A stretch of 43,356 bases of DNA from Candidatus Latescibacterota bacterium (GCA_021295655.1 JAGWBX010000010.1:1-43356); one strand, 5' to 3'; counted from the stretch's first letter, positions 25,365 to 34,881 are shown. A program made the numbers and translations. The notes: generated by a model not told the origin, from the sequence alone.

Positions 25365-25457
25365 TCAGCCCGTTGAAAAAGCCCATCCGTGCTGCCTGCC
25401 TGTGCGGTGCACGCAGACAGGCGGCCGGTCCTTGCGGTCGAAATACCGCGTTGCGCC
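25365..25457. mobile_element. MITE-like element, copy 2 (partial, one end)
   Basis: About 93 bp begin CAGCCCGTTGAAAAAGCCC at 25366 and match the left half of the element at 13980 with only two or three differences in the first 63 bases, including the internal hairpin. Similarity fades just before the yggS stop at 25467, and no right terminal repeat is seen. It therefore looks truncated. Like copy 1, it lies between two co-directional minus-strand genes with the same orientation. Confidence 0.68.
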
Positions 25458-25466
25458 GCTCCTGCG

Positions 25467-26156
25467 TCATTGCCTCGAACCGAAGACCGCGGAGCCGACG
25501 CGCACCATCGTGGCGCCTTCCTCTATTGCCACCTCGAAATCCCCCGTCATCCCCATTGACAGGTGTGCCATCGACACACCGGGTATTCGCGCCGCTGCAA
25601 TTTCCTCTCTCAGTTCCCGCAGCTGTACGAAACATGGTCGCACCGCCTCCGGATCCGGAAGGAACAGGCCGATCGTCATCAGCCCTTCCACACCCACACC
25701 TTCCACCTCTGAAATCCGCCCGACAAGATCGACCGCTTCGTCGGGCGCGGCTCCGAACTGGGAGTCCGCTCCGGACGTATTCACCTGTACGAGCGTCCGC
25801 GCGGAAACCCCCGCCTGAACGGCGCGTTTTCCAATCTCCGTTGCCAGCCGCAGACTGTCCACCGAATGGATCATCTCGAACATGCGCAGCGCGCTTTTCA
25901 CCTTGTTCCGCTGCAGATGTCCCACGAGATGCCATTCCACGGCATGGTTGACGTTGTCAACCTTCGTCTCGGCCTCCTGTACGCGGTTCTCGCCCAGTAC
26001 CCGGACCCCGGCTTCCACCGCTTCACCGATGGCCTTTGCGGGCACCGTCTTCGAGACCGCGACAAGGGTCACATCCCGCGCCTGCCGCCCTGCTCGCTCC
26101 GCGGCCCGGGCAATACGTTCCCGGACCCGTTTCAGATTCTCGGAAATCGACGTCAT
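25467..26156 (-). CDS. yggS: YggS/PROSC family pyridoxal-phosphate homeostasis protein
   Basis: A 229-aa PLP-binding protein with an alanine-racemase-like barrel. The PLP lysine is in VAVSKTVP (about residue 36); HLVGHLQRNK, LMTIG and SMGMTGDFEVAIEEGATMVRVGSAVFG are family hallmarks. It keeps free PLP in balance and has no known catalytic reaction. It is first in an operon with the yggT- and divIVA-like genes and has its own promoter. The last codons lie about 10 bp from the truncated repeat at 25365-25457. Confidence 0.94.
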   Translation of the reverse strand: MTSISENLKRVRERIARAAERAGRQARDVTLVAVSKTVPAKAIGEAVEAGVRVLGENRVQEAETKVDNVNHAVEWHLVGHLQRNKVKSALRMFEMIHSVDSLRLATEIGKRAVQAGVSARTLVQVNTSGADSQFGAAPDEAVDLVGRISEVEGVGVEGLMTIGLFLPDPEAVRPCFVQLRELREEIAAARIPGVSMAHLSMGMTGDFEVAIEEGATMVRVGSAVFGSRQ

Positions 26157-26210
26157 TGGCGCTGTGCCGAAACGAAAAAAGGTGAATCGCGGTTCCGATA
26201 CAGAACAGTA

Positions 26211-26239
26211 AATTTACAATAAGAAGGACGTCTTGGCAA
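26211..26239 (-). promoter_or_regulatory. Sigma70-like promoter of yggS
   Basis: On the minus strand TTGCCA (26239-26234), a 17-bp spacer and TAAATT (26216-26211), about 50 nt before the yggS ATG. The 200-bp gap to the next gene also holds an AT-rich block at about 26286-26324 with a short CATAAAT/ATTTATG inverted repeat, which might be a weak terminator for the gene upstream. Confidence 0.5.
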
Positions 26240-26356
26240 CCGATTCGCTGACCAGCAAGTCCGAAGTTCCACGGAGCGATTCAGCAATGTTTACATAAAT
26301 AAATAAAAATACGTAATTTATGCGGAGGTGCGCGGGAATTGGCCGTTTCCGGACGC

Positions 26357-28957
26357 TTACACGGACCGGTCTGCCGGACCGGACGATTCCGGAGACCCGC
26401 TTCCGTTGCCGTGGATTTCGACAACACCGCGACTCCCATCCACGGTCACCCGGTCTCCGGTGCGGATGCGCCGCGTGGCTCCCGACACGCCCACGACCGC
26501 CGGAACCTGGTACTCCCGCGCGATGACCGAACTGTGGTTGAGCACCCCGCCAATTTCAGTGACCACCGCGCTCACCCGCCGGAAGAGCGGGGTCCATCCC
26601 GGATCCGTGCCCGGTGCGACCAGCACCTCCCCCTGCCCAAGCGTACCAAACTCCTCGGGTCCGCGTATCAGCCGGGCGAATCCGGTTGCCGTTCCGGGGC
26701 TGGTTCCCACGCCCCGCAACCGTTGGGCATCCTGATCTTCGTCCGGGACCGGATTCTCACCGCGCCCGTTAATCCAGAAGTAGAACGGCTGTCGAACGCG
26801 CGCGCGTTCGAAATCCACGACCCGTCGATGGATTTCATCATCGGATGGCGCGGGGCCGCCCCTGAACGCGTTCTCGACCTCGGTCCAGGTCAGGAAAAAC
26901 ACGTCATCCTTCCGTCGAAGCATTCCTCGGGAGACGAGATGGTCGCCAAGCCGCAGAAAAACCGCTCTGTACCCGGCAAACAATCGGTCGAGATGGAATC
27001 GCAACTCCTCGCGAAGTCCGAGATAGATCCTCGCATATTTCAAGACGAACCGAAACACCGTGACACGCATTGCGCCCCAGGGCTTTTCGGAAAGACGTCC
27101 ATACACCTTCGTTTCCGCCGTCCGCATCGACTCCCGCGTTTTTTTCCGTACCGCTACGGGTTCCGCGCAAAGATTCTGTCGGAGCATCTGCACAACGATT
27201 TCCGGGCGTTCCCGCCAGCGCGCAAACGTGAAATCCCGATTTGCTGCACGTACCCCGTAACCGTCGATGAATGCGGCGAACCTGGAAGCAAAGCCGCCTT
27301 CGCACGTCCGCAGGTGTTGCAGGAACGCTGCGTCCGTGCCGGACTCCAGCAACCGCCGCAGCACGGCATCGCCCCGGACCTCCTTCGTCAACGCCTCCAG
27401 AGCGGCGTTGGCCTCCGAAGTCTTGTTTCTCACCGGGACCAGCAGCAGGTCCTTGAAAGCAGCCATATCCAGGTCCGCCCAACGGACCACCATCACTCGC
27501 AGGACCCAGATGCAGTTCATCGCGAATGTGTAACTCCACTGGTTGACATCCCGTTGCTGACGGATGGCCAGTTCAGTCAGACGATTTGCGGCCGTGAGCA
27601 GCGCGTCCGGAGCCCGTGCCGAGGAGATCTGTTGCTCTATGGCGCCAATCCGCCTGCTGAATACCGGGAAGAACGCCTGCCTGACCCTTCGGTGATTGTT
27701 GTGAATCAGACCATAGGGTTCGGTCATCAGGAGGCCCGGCAGACGCAACAGCGCCGGGACAATCCGCCACCAGGTCCGCGTCGAACCATTGACCTCCTCC
27801 TGGAGACTCCGGGGCAGAATACCCACGGCGTCGTCCGCCGTCAGCTTTTCCGGAATCAGCTGGAGCGCCTGCGCCACGGCGTCGGCATTCACATACATAT
27901 AGCAATCGATCACCTTCATAATGTCGTCGCGTATCAGCGCTCTCAGGCCCAGGCGCCGTGCGGGACGCTGGAAGGTATAGGCTTCACTGAGACGACCCGC
28001 AATGACGGACGCGGTCATCGGACTGAGGGCCTCCGACCAGACGTCGTCGCAGATCCCCCGTGACCACGTGCCGCGCGGCCGGGACACGGTCGTGGTAATC
28101 GGCCGTGTCTGCAGAAGAAAGAGCCGGCCGCCGGCAAACGCCCATTCGATGTCCTGCGGCCGGCCTTCGGAGCACGACTCGATCTTCCTGCCCTGCCGCC
28201 ACAGCATGCGCAGCTCATCGGGAGAAAGCGCTTCGGCGTCCCGGAGCCCCTCCGGCATGGGTTCGGCGCGGCGGTCCCCCGGCCGGAGCCGCCACAACTT
28301 GTGCGCGATTCGTTTCTCGACAATCCGGCCCGTCTTCCGGTCCAGCACGTAGGAATCGGGCGAAACCTCCCCGCCGACCACGGTCTCGCCGAGCCCCCAG
28401 TTGGCCTCCACAAAAATACCCGGTGCGCCTGATGCGACCGGGTTATGCGTGAAAAGGATGCCCGACTTTTCGGCCTCCACCATTTCCTGGACCACAACCG
28501 CAATACGGGGAATCAGATCCGGGGCGTAGGTTCGCAAGCGGTCGTTCCAGGCCGAGGCCCAGCACAACCGCACGTGCTCAAGCACAGCCGACACGTCCGT
28601 CAGGTTCAGATAGGTCTCGAACTGTCCGGCAAAGGCGAACGCGCTACCGTCTTCCGATGCCCCTGAGGACCGCACGGCTGCGGATTTTGCTCCCGGACCG
28701 AGGAGCGATTCGGACGCGGATCGAATGGCAATTTCGACGTCGGAAGGAAACGTACCCCTGGCGACCGTCTCCTCTGTCGCAACGGCAGGATCGATGCCGT
28801 TGAAGTCCAGAAACCGGACACACGCGTCCGCCGTGACGCAAAACCCGTCCGGAACGCTGAAGCCGTCGGCAAGCAGGCGACCCAGATTTCGCGCCTTACC
28901 GCCGACCTGTTCGAGTGAGGCATGGGACGCTTGAGCGAGTTCAATGACCATTCCCAT
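26357..28957 (-). CDS. PEP-synthase-like phosphotransferase (rifampin phosphotransferase-type)
   Basis: An 866-aa protein with an N-terminal ATP-grasp domain (about 1-310: QVGGKARNLGRL, VRSSGASEDGS at 95-105, EANWGLGETVVGG, QDIEWAF), a long helical middle domain (about 310-740) and a C-terminal swivelling phosphohistidine domain with His808 in GGVLNHSSVIARE. The PEP/pyruvate TIM barrel of true PEP synthase is missing. This ATP-middle-His layout matches rifampin phosphotransferase, which transfers the beta-phosphate of ATP to rifamycins, but many homologues act on unknown substrates. ATG at 28957 starts 5 bp after the preceding stop. Antibiotic inactivation is not shown. Confidence 0.85.
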   Translation of the reverse strand: MGMVIELAQASHASLEQVGGKARNLGRLLADGFSVPDGFCVTADACVRFLDFNGIDPAVATEETVARGTFPSDVEIAIRSASESLLGPGAKSAAVRSSGASEDGSAFAFAGQFETYLNLTDVSAVLEHVRLCWASAWNDRLRTYAPDLIPRIAVVVQEMVEAEKSGILFTHNPVASGAPGIFVEANWGLGETVVGGEVSPDSYVLDRKTGRIVEKRIAHKLWRLRPGDRRAEPMPEGLRDAEALSPDELRMLWRQGRKIESCSEGRPQDIEWAFAGGRLFLLQTRPITTTVSRPRGTWSRGICDDVWSEALSPMTASVIAGRLSEAYTFQRPARRLGLRALIRDDIMKVIDCYMYVNADAVAQALQLIPEKLTADDAVGILPRSLQEEVNGSTRTWWRIVPALLRLPGLLMTEPYGLIHNNHRRVRQAFFPVFSRRIGAIEQQISSARAPDALLTAANRLTELAIRQQRDVNQWSYTFAMNCIWVLRVMVVRWADLDMAAFKDLLLVPVRNKTSEANAALEALTKEVRGDAVLRRLLESGTDAAFLQHLRTCEGGFASRFAAFIDGYGVRAANRDFTFARWRERPEIVVQMLRQNLCAEPVAVRKKTRESMRTAETKVYGRLSEKPWGAMRVTVFRFVLKYARIYLGLREELRFHLDRLFAGYRAVFLRLGDHLVSRGMLRRKDDVFFLTWTEVENAFRGGPAPSDDEIHRRVVDFERARVRQPFYFWINGRGENPVPDEDQDAQRLRGVGTSPGTATGFARLIRGPEEFGTLGQGEVLVAPGTDPGWTPLFRRVSAVVTEIGGVLNHSSVIAREYQVPAVVGVSGATRRIRTGDRVTVDGSRGVVEIHGNGSGSPESSGPADRSV

Positions 28958-28962
28958 AGCTG

Positions 28963-29949
28963 TCAATCCGCCTCGAGCGCCTGCAGGAACCCGTGCATCT
29001 GTCCCACGCAAAACGCTATATACGCCCGTCCTTCCGCGTCACCCGACAATTCCATGATGTGGTCGTAGTCAATAGCGCCGTCAAACCCTGCGTCGTGCAA
29101 CGCCCGAACCACCCGAAACATGTTCAGATCACCCAGATCCGGAATCACCTCCTCATATCCTCCGGTTTCCGGAATGGTTCCCCTCACGTTTCGAAAATGC
29201 ACGTGGAAAATCTTTCCCTGGCCGCCGAATCGCCGGATTCCCTCGAACACGTCCTCGCCCGACTCGTATCGCGTGCCCACGCAAAACGTCATCCCGTTTG
29301 CCGGCGAGGGCACTTCCGAGAACAGCCGATCGAATGCCGCGAAATCGTACAGTACCTGGGGCACGCCATACAGGCTGGACACGGGAGGGTCGTTCCCGTG
29401 CATGGCAACCCGTGTGCCCGCCGCTTCGGCGACCGGCACTGCCGCGCGAAAAATCTTCAGCGTTCGTTCCCAGAGTTCCTCGTGCGTGGGTGCGCCGTCC
29501 GGCGCGGATCGGTTCAGGGCGTCGCGTAAATCGACCTTCAGATGCCGGTAGCCGCCGCGCCCTTCCACCCACATGAAGACGCCACGGGAAAACCCGCCGA
29601 ATTGGGCGGCCTGAAAACACTGTATCCCGACGACGGGAAAGCCGTATTCCCCGCAGAGCGCAACATTCGCAATCAGTTGATCAAGTTCCTCTGCAGCGCC
29701 CGGCTCATCCAGAAAAATCGCACGCGTGTAGCCGCTGGTCGAATTCGCACGTTCGATCTTCAGACCGGCGCGGTCCACAACCTCCACCACCCGCTCCACG
29801 CTCTCGCGTTTGAGGCGTCCGGTTTCTTTATAACCCGGAAAAATGTCCAGCGTCACGTCCACCACGTCTACGCCAATCTGCTTCAAAAACTGCAAATCCT
29901 CCGGCCGGTCCAGCCACGTCGGATCGATCCGCGTTCCAATCTTGATCAC
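28963..29949 (-). CDS. Mannonate dehydratase-like protein (UxuA-like TIM barrel)
   Basis: A 328-aa sugar-acid enzyme of the xylose isomerase-like TIM-barrel superfamily. It contains MHGNDPP, YGVPQVLYDF, MTFCVGTRYESG, HVHFRNVRG and DYDHIMEL, which match metal and substrate residues in D-mannonate dehydratases. A true UxuA gives 2-keto-3-deoxygluconate, the natural substrate of KDG aldolases such as the divergent DapA-like gene 110 bp away. The GTG start has GAGAGGTGG upstream. The dehydratase assignment is likely but the substrate is inferred. Confidence 0.82.
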   Translation of the reverse strand: MIKIGTRIDPTWLDRPEDLQFLKQIGVDVVDVTLDIFPGYKETGRLKRESVERVVEVVDRAGLKIERANSTSGYTRAIFLDEPGAAEELDQLIANVALCGEYGFPVVGIQCFQAAQFGGFSRGVFMWVEGRGGYRHLKVDLRDALNRSAPDGAPTHEELWERTLKIFRAAVPVAEAAGTRVAMHGNDPPVSSLYGVPQVLYDFAAFDRLFSEVPSPANGMTFCVGTRYESGEDVFEGIRRFGGQGKIFHVHFRNVRGTIPETGGYEEVIPDLGDLNMFRVVRALHDAGFDGAIDYDHIMELSGDAEGRAYIAFCVGQMHGFLQALEAD

Positions 29950-30058
29950 GGGCCACCTCTCAGGACGATATTTTCATTTTTAACGGGTCACGTACAGGAC
30001 TATATTGCATCGTTCCCAGTGATAACCGACGACCTGCTTGCCACGGAGCCTTTTTACA

Positions 30059-30976
30059 ATGTTTGCCGAGGATTTGAAGGAACAACTGAAAAACACGCAT
30101 GCCTTTGTTGTCACCCCGTTCGAAAAGGGAAACCGCGGACGACTTGACGTGAAAGCGCTGAGCAAAAACGTGGGCTTTCTCATCGAGCACGGTGTGAAAG
30201 TCCTGGTCATTGGCGGCGGCACCGGAGAGGTCAACGCCCTCTCCAATTCCGAACTTGCTACGCTGGCGAGAACCGCAGTTGACGTGGCGGGTTTCAGCAC
30301 GCTGGTCATTCCCACGCTGCCGGAGAATCCGGGCGCCGCCCTGGAACTTGCGCCCGTTTACGAACGAATGGGTGCCCGGGTCGCACTGGGAATGGCGCCA
30401 TACATCCGGAACGACGTACCGGACGACCTGACGGGCGTCCTCAATCACTATAGAGTGCTTGCTGGCGCCTCAGGTCTGGCATTAATGCCCTATAACACGC
30501 AAGCCTGGCCCGCAGCGTTCTTTCTCCGGCTCGCGGAGGTCGACCGCATTATCGGGATCAAGGATCCCTGCCGGGCGCCGCACAATCTGTTCGCCGCCAT
30601 TCAGCGCCTCGGCGACCGCTTCGTATGGATCGGTAACAAGCGCCACGACCCGGGTGTGCTCCACCTTCGCTTTCAAATGGGCATTGACGGATTCACCGCA
30701 GGCTTCGTCAACTTCGCGCCGCAATACGAACTTGAACTCTTCGAACTCGCGTGCAGGAAAGACTGGGAGGGCATGGCACTCATCCAGCGCCGGCTGGCAC
30801 CGCTGGAAAGGCTGAGAGCCAGATACGGGGACGTCGCAATGATAAAAGCCGCCATGGACCTGGTGGGTCTGTCCGGCGGGCCCGTACGCCCGCCCCGTGT
30901 CGACGTACCCGCGGAGGGCCGCAGGGAAATCCGCGCGGCGCTGACCCGACTCGGCCTCGAAACGATCGGCGCGTAA
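30059..30976 (+). CDS. DapA-family aldolase/dehydratase (DHDPS/KDG aldolase-like)
   Basis: A 305-aa class I aldolase-family TIM barrel. The Schiff-base lysine is Lys168 in IIGIKDP, the catalytic Tyr145 is in MPYNTQ, and GGGTGEVNAL (52-61) forms the substrate carboxylate loop. A catabolic role (2-keto-3-deoxy sugar acid aldolase or dehydratase) fits the divergent mannonate dehydratase-like neighbour better than lysine synthesis. ATG at 30059 has GGAG ten bases upstream; an earlier TTG is less likely. It is the only plus-strand gene of the accessory region. Confidence 0.87.
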   Translation: MFAEDLKEQLKNTHAFVVTPFEKGNRGRLDVKALSKNVGFLIEHGVKVLVIGGGTGEVNALSNSELATLARTAVDVAGFSTLVIPTLPENPGAALELAPVYERMGARVALGMAPYIRNDVPDDLTGVLNHYRVLAGASGLALMPYNTQAWPAAFFLRLAEVDRIIGIKDPCRAPHNLFAAIQRLGDRFVWIGNKRHDPGVLHLRFQMGIDGFTAGFVNFAPQYELELFELACRKDWEGMALIQRRLAPLERLRARYGDVAMIKAAMDLVGLSGGPVRPPRVDVPAEGRREIRAALTRLGLETIGA

Positions 30977-31026
30977 TCCGGATTCGGGCGAATCTCGACA
31001 GACCGCTCACACGGTCCGTCGGCGGG

Positions 31027-32268
31027 TCAACGCGCTTCGGAAAGCACCGGCGCGGCATCGAAGTACGACTCTTCCCCGAAGAAGGGAAACATGCCAAATC
31101 CCGCGTCCAGGTCCCGCTGCTCCCAGACAAGGCCGGTTTCGCAATAGCTCAGCGAACCGTGCGCCGGCGGCGAAAACTCCGGCCGCCCCAGCAGGTCGCT
31201 CCGGAACCAGACGCTCCGATGCCCGAAACACACGCCCTTCTCAAGGTTCTCCCGAACGAATTCAACCATATGCGGAAACGCCCGCTGGTACTCCGTGCCG
31301 GGGCCGTATTCGATATGGGTCTTCAGTTGCGCTCCCGCGGCCTGCACCTCCTCCATTGACATGGGTATTCCGTTGTTCAGGAACAGTGCATCCGCGTTTG
31401 GATCCACCACCGCCCACTTGCCGAACTCGTCGAACCACACCTCCGCCACGAAATGCCCGTTGAAACCGTTGACCGCTTCAGTGAGTACGGCGCATCGGGC
31501 CGGAATACCCACGGCCTGAGCGCAGCTGACGAAAGCCGCCGCATAGTGAACGCACATCGCCACGGGCCGTTTCCCGTTGTGTCCGGTCTGTCGGGGCGCC
31601 CAGGCGAGCAGGGTTTCCGCGTCCCACGGCGCGTATTGTCCCGCCCTGAGCGAATTGGTATGCTCCCAGCTGGACGCCAGCCAGGCCGATAACGCGCGGA
31701 CCCGGTTGATCAGCGGTCCCTGGTCTCGCGCGACCGGGGGCAGCAAACGCCTCAACGACAGCAGCCTGGGCGACCGCGCGACCTCCCAGACCATGGCGGG
31801 AGGCGGCGGGTCCTCTCCCTCGGACAGCCGCACCCGGACAACGTATTCGCCCAGGACCGAGTTGAGATACCCCATCCGGTCGCTCCGCCAGGTCTCGCCG
31901 CCGTCGTCGCTGAGCCCGCTGCCGGTTCCGGCGCGGCCCCCCTCCATCGCGAGCGACCAGCCGTCCATCGCCGTTCCGTCGGTCCACAGTTCGAAGGTGT
32001 TGTCACCGGCTCTTAAATCAGACACCGAAAATTCATACCAGGAATATGCGCCCGGTCGATCGGGCTCAACCGCCGCGACTTCAACGCCGTTCACGGCCAC
32101 CCGAAGCGGGGCTGCGTTTTCCGGATAGGGCCGGGCGAGGATATAGACCATCCCCGGCGCGTCCGTGGCCGGCAGCGCAAGTGTTTTGCGAGCCCGGCGG
32201 AAGGTGGTGAGTTCCTCGCAGAGAGCCGGCATCACCCGTCCCTCTTCGCTATAGTATAACCGGCTCAT
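31027..32268 (-). CDS. Transglutaminase-like domain protein
   Basis: A 413-aa protein without an obvious signal peptide. The N-terminal half (about 30-150) looks like a beta-sandwich: LRVAVNGVEV, WYEFSVSDLRAGDNTFELW. The C-terminal half is a transglutaminase-like cysteine protease fold with Cys239 (AMCVHYAAAF), His272 (NGHFVAEVW) and Asp289 (WAVVDP) as a full triad. Such proteins act as proteases, amidases or transglutaminases. It lies upstream of nothing similar and converges with the DapA-like gene; the amidohydrolase gene is 30 bp upstream. The substrate is unknown. Confidence 0.82.
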   Translation of the reverse strand: MSRLYYSEEGRVMPALCEELTTFRRARKTLALPATDAPGMVYILARPYPENAAPLRVAVNGVEVAAVEPDRPGAYSWYEFSVSDLRAGDNTFELWTDGTAMDGWSLAMEGGRAGTGSGLSDDGGETWRSDRMGYLNSVLGEYVVRVRLSEGEDPPPPAMVWEVARSPRLLSLRRLLPPVARDQGPLINRVRALSAWLASSWEHTNSLRAGQYAPWDAETLLAWAPRQTGHNGKRPVAMCVHYAAAFVSCAQAVGIPARCAVLTEAVNGFNGHFVAEVWFDEFGKWAVVDPNADALFLNNGIPMSMEEVQAAGAQLKTHIEYGPGTEYQRAFPHMVEFVRENLEKGVCFGHRSVWFRSDLLGRPEFSPPAHGSLSYCETGLVWEQRDLDAGFGMFPFFGEESYFDAAPVLSEAR

Positions 32269-32297
32269 CGTGACCTCGCGTCAAGTCTGCCGGAATC

Positions 32298-33215
32298 TCA
32301 CGTTCCGGCTGGCTGTTTTTCGAAATATTCCGGGAAGGCAAGTTTCCAGTTCTCGTAGATGATATTGTGGATCACCTCGTCCGGAACCGTCGGGAAACGG
32401 GTCCCCCTGACCACGTCATTCACCTTCCACTGCCCGGCAATAACCTGCGCCGCCGTGGCCGATGGAAAATCGGATCCGAAAACCAGTTTGTGTTCCACGC
32501 CGTATTCGATCGCCGACATGAAGGCGTGGTAGTGCCGCCGCGGCCGGTAGTGGAGCGCGGATACGTTGGTGTAGAGGTTGGGATGCTTTCGAATGAGTAC
32601 CACGCATTCATCTTCCCACGGATGCCCCATGTGGGAAATGACGATGCGGAGATCCGGACACGCAATTGCGATATCCTCCAGCTGAATCGGATTCGCGTAC
32701 TTCAACGGGCCGAGCCGGACGAACGAGGTACCCTGGTGAATATTCAGCGGAATGCCCAGCGATTCCGCTTTTTTGAAGAACGGCAGATGGCGGGGATCCC
32801 GGGGGTCCCAGTTCTGGTAGATCGGCGCCACCTTCAGCCCCCGCAGCCCGAGGTCCTCCACGCAATACACCAGTTGATCGATACAATCCGCGTCGTTCGG
32901 GTTGACCGAACACCATCCGAAGAACCGATCCGGATGTTCATCCACGAATCCGGCAACCAGTTCCTGCGGCACGTCAATTCCCACGTGCGGCGCCCGCAGG
33001 CCGAACACGATCGCACGGTCGCAGTCTTCGGTGGCTTTCAGCAACTGCTCGGGTCTGGCGTCGAACGCATTGCGTTCGTCCGTGGCGTCGTCGGCGTAGT
33101 ACACGTCGGGCGACAATCGCATCTTCGCCTTTTTGGCCGCAAGCGCGGACTCGACGAATTCATCCGACAGATGGTCCGGATACCACAGCAGATTGGTATG
33201 CGTGTCGAAAAGCAC
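32298..33215 (-). CDS. Amidohydrolase-2 family metal-dependent hydrolase
   Basis: A 305-aa TIM-barrel hydrolase. Metal-site candidates are DTHTN at the N-terminus (the second His of the usual HxH is replaced by Asn), LNIHQG, ISHMGHPWEDE and FGSDFP. The family includes decarboxylases and lactone hydrolases (ACMSD-like, LigI-like). The missing second histidine may alter metal binding, as in some members. It sits in a run of minus-strand catabolic genes between the broken DMFase-like gene and the transglutaminase-like gene. Confidence 0.83.
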   Translation of the reverse strand: MLFDTHTNLLWYPDHLSDEFVESALAAKKAKMRLSPDVYYADDATDERNAFDARPEQLLKATEDCDRAIVFGLRAPHVGIDVPQELVAGFVDEHPDRFFGWCSVNPNDADCIDQLVYCVEDLGLRGLKVAPIYQNWDPRDPRHLPFFKKAESLGIPLNIHQGTSFVRLGPLKYANPIQLEDIAIACPDLRIVISHMGHPWEDECVVLIRKHPNLYTNVSALHYRPRRHYHAFMSAIEYGVEHKLVFGSDFPSATAAQVIAGQWKVNDVVRGTRFPTVPDEVIHNIIYENWKLAFPEYFEKQPAGT

Positions 33216-33248
33216 GTCGTGCTCCTCGCGCGACAGTTCACGGGCGCC

Positions 33249-34815
33249 TTACGCCAGAAACCGCCTCAGCACGTTGCCCGTCAGCCGGGACAGTTCATCG
33301 CTGACCAGAAGGGAACTGATATAGGTGATCGACCCCGTCGAGAAAACGGCGCCGCCCCCGCCCGGCTCGTGAATGACCATATGCGCGCCACCGTCGTTCT
33401 CGTTCGCCCCGCGGGCGAGCAGCCTGACGTTTTCGGGAGAAAACCTGGACGAGATCTTGTCCGTCTCGTGCCCCGAAGCACCGCCCGGAATCCGCATGTG
33501 AAGATACTCCCGGCCAAAGATATCCCCGTCGGCGAGACCCGTGCCCTCGAAAGCCCAATGGCCGGCGTCAACAACCCGATACGGCGCCGAGGTCATGATG
33601 CCGGCATCGGTGAACACCACACCCAACAGGTTTGCCTCGGATTCCCGGCGCATGTGCATCCTGCTTTCAAATCCTCCGTCCCGCTGCAGCCTGAGGTTTC
33701 CGTTGTGCACGATCATCGTGTCCTCGTCCGGGAACTCCACCTCGCAGTTCAGCCCGTTGCCGCCCAGATACATCAACCTGCCCCCACGGTTGAATACCCA
33801 GTCCTTCACGTCGTAATACATCCTGCTGGACCAGTATTCGGGATGGGGCCCCAGAATCAATACGGCGTAATCATCCAGATTCAGTGATCCGAAATGCAAC
33901 TGGGTTTCCGAGTAGACGTCGTACTCGAACCCTTCCCGCTCGAGCCAGCCCATCAACCGCCATTCGGCCGGCGCGACGTGATTGGGCGCCCGGCCCTCGA
34001 TCGGGTCGGTTACCTGTTCATCCTCCGGTACGACATTGATCGGCTCCGGACGTTCGAAAGAAAGCGGCAGATATTCCTCCGCATCGTAATTGTTATGCTA
34101 CGGATCGGTGGAGCGCTTCTACTCCAGCCGAGCGTTGATCGTGGGTGTGGGGGGGTTCCGGTCGGGATGGATTTATTTTGTAGCAGTTCCAGTTGATGTT
34201 CGACGCCAGCACGGCCACTCTCGCCCGGGGTTCCGCGGGCGCCACAACCCAGGGAAACGAAAAGAACAGACCGGATTCCGTTTTGGCATGAAAATAGTAG
34301 AGACCGGACCGTTCGGGCGCCGTAACCAGCTGTTTGTGTCCCGGGCTGGTGTACCCGAACTTGTTCCACTGTGCGCCCACCTGCGTATAATCGCCGTCGG
34401 GAGTCAACTGCACGGTTGCCCGCGGGCCGTGCTCGTCGTACCATCCGACAGGCCTGATGAGTTCCTTTTTCCAGCCGTAACGCCACAATTCCAGCTTGTA
34501 CTGTTCGTGTGAATGCACTCGGAACTCGGAGCGATCGCCCGACCTGACGCACTTGGGCCACACGTAGCCCATGAGGCAGTCCTTCAACAGACGAAACTGA
34601 TGGGGTTCATCCGGCTTCACGTCTATATCGACAATCTTCGACCCGTACCCGTTCATCGCCAGAACCACCCGATACGGCCCGGGGGAAACGTCCGCATATA
34701 CCGCGCCGGACGCCGAAGAACGTGCGAGTACCGCGTTTCCCGACGCGTCCCTGAATTCCAGAGCCACGTCGGACAACGCGATATAACGCTCATCACTCAC
34801 GTAACCCACCAGCAT
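33249..34815 (-). pseudogene. Broken N,N-dimethylformamidase large-subunit-like gene
   Basis: The 5' part (34815 to about 34190) encodes 200-odd residues of a secreted-type beta domain and the family sequence VLASNINWNCY. The 3' part (open from about 34097 to 33249) continues NNYDAEEYLPLSFERPEPIN to LYLGGN-type and FSTGSITY sequences typical of dimethylformamidase beta C-terminal domains. Between them the reading frame changes, about nine codons expected for GGRSNY are missing near 34175, and TAG codons stand at 34119-34121 and 34098-34100 where Leu and Trp (TDPWHNN) would be expected. Flanking residues PPTPTINARLE and KRSTDP are still recognisable in the third frame. This is a recently decayed gene or a local sequence error. 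The start has AAGGGAGCG upstream. Confidence 0.78.
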
Positions 34816-34881
34816 ATTGCGCTCCCTTTGTTTTCACGTCTGAGTTGATTTCCAATTCTCAGGCGACGCGCCATTGAAGAC

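Noticed and set aside
29950..30058. A promoter with TATATT at 30001-30006 for the DapA-like gene
   Set aside because: The -10 is plausible but no -35 close to TTGACA is at the right distance, so it was not listed.
30977..31026. Terminator between the convergent DapA-like and transglutaminase-like genes (GACAGACCG / CGGTCCGTC)
   Set aside because: The stem has a mismatch and no T-run follows on either strand, so it was not listed.
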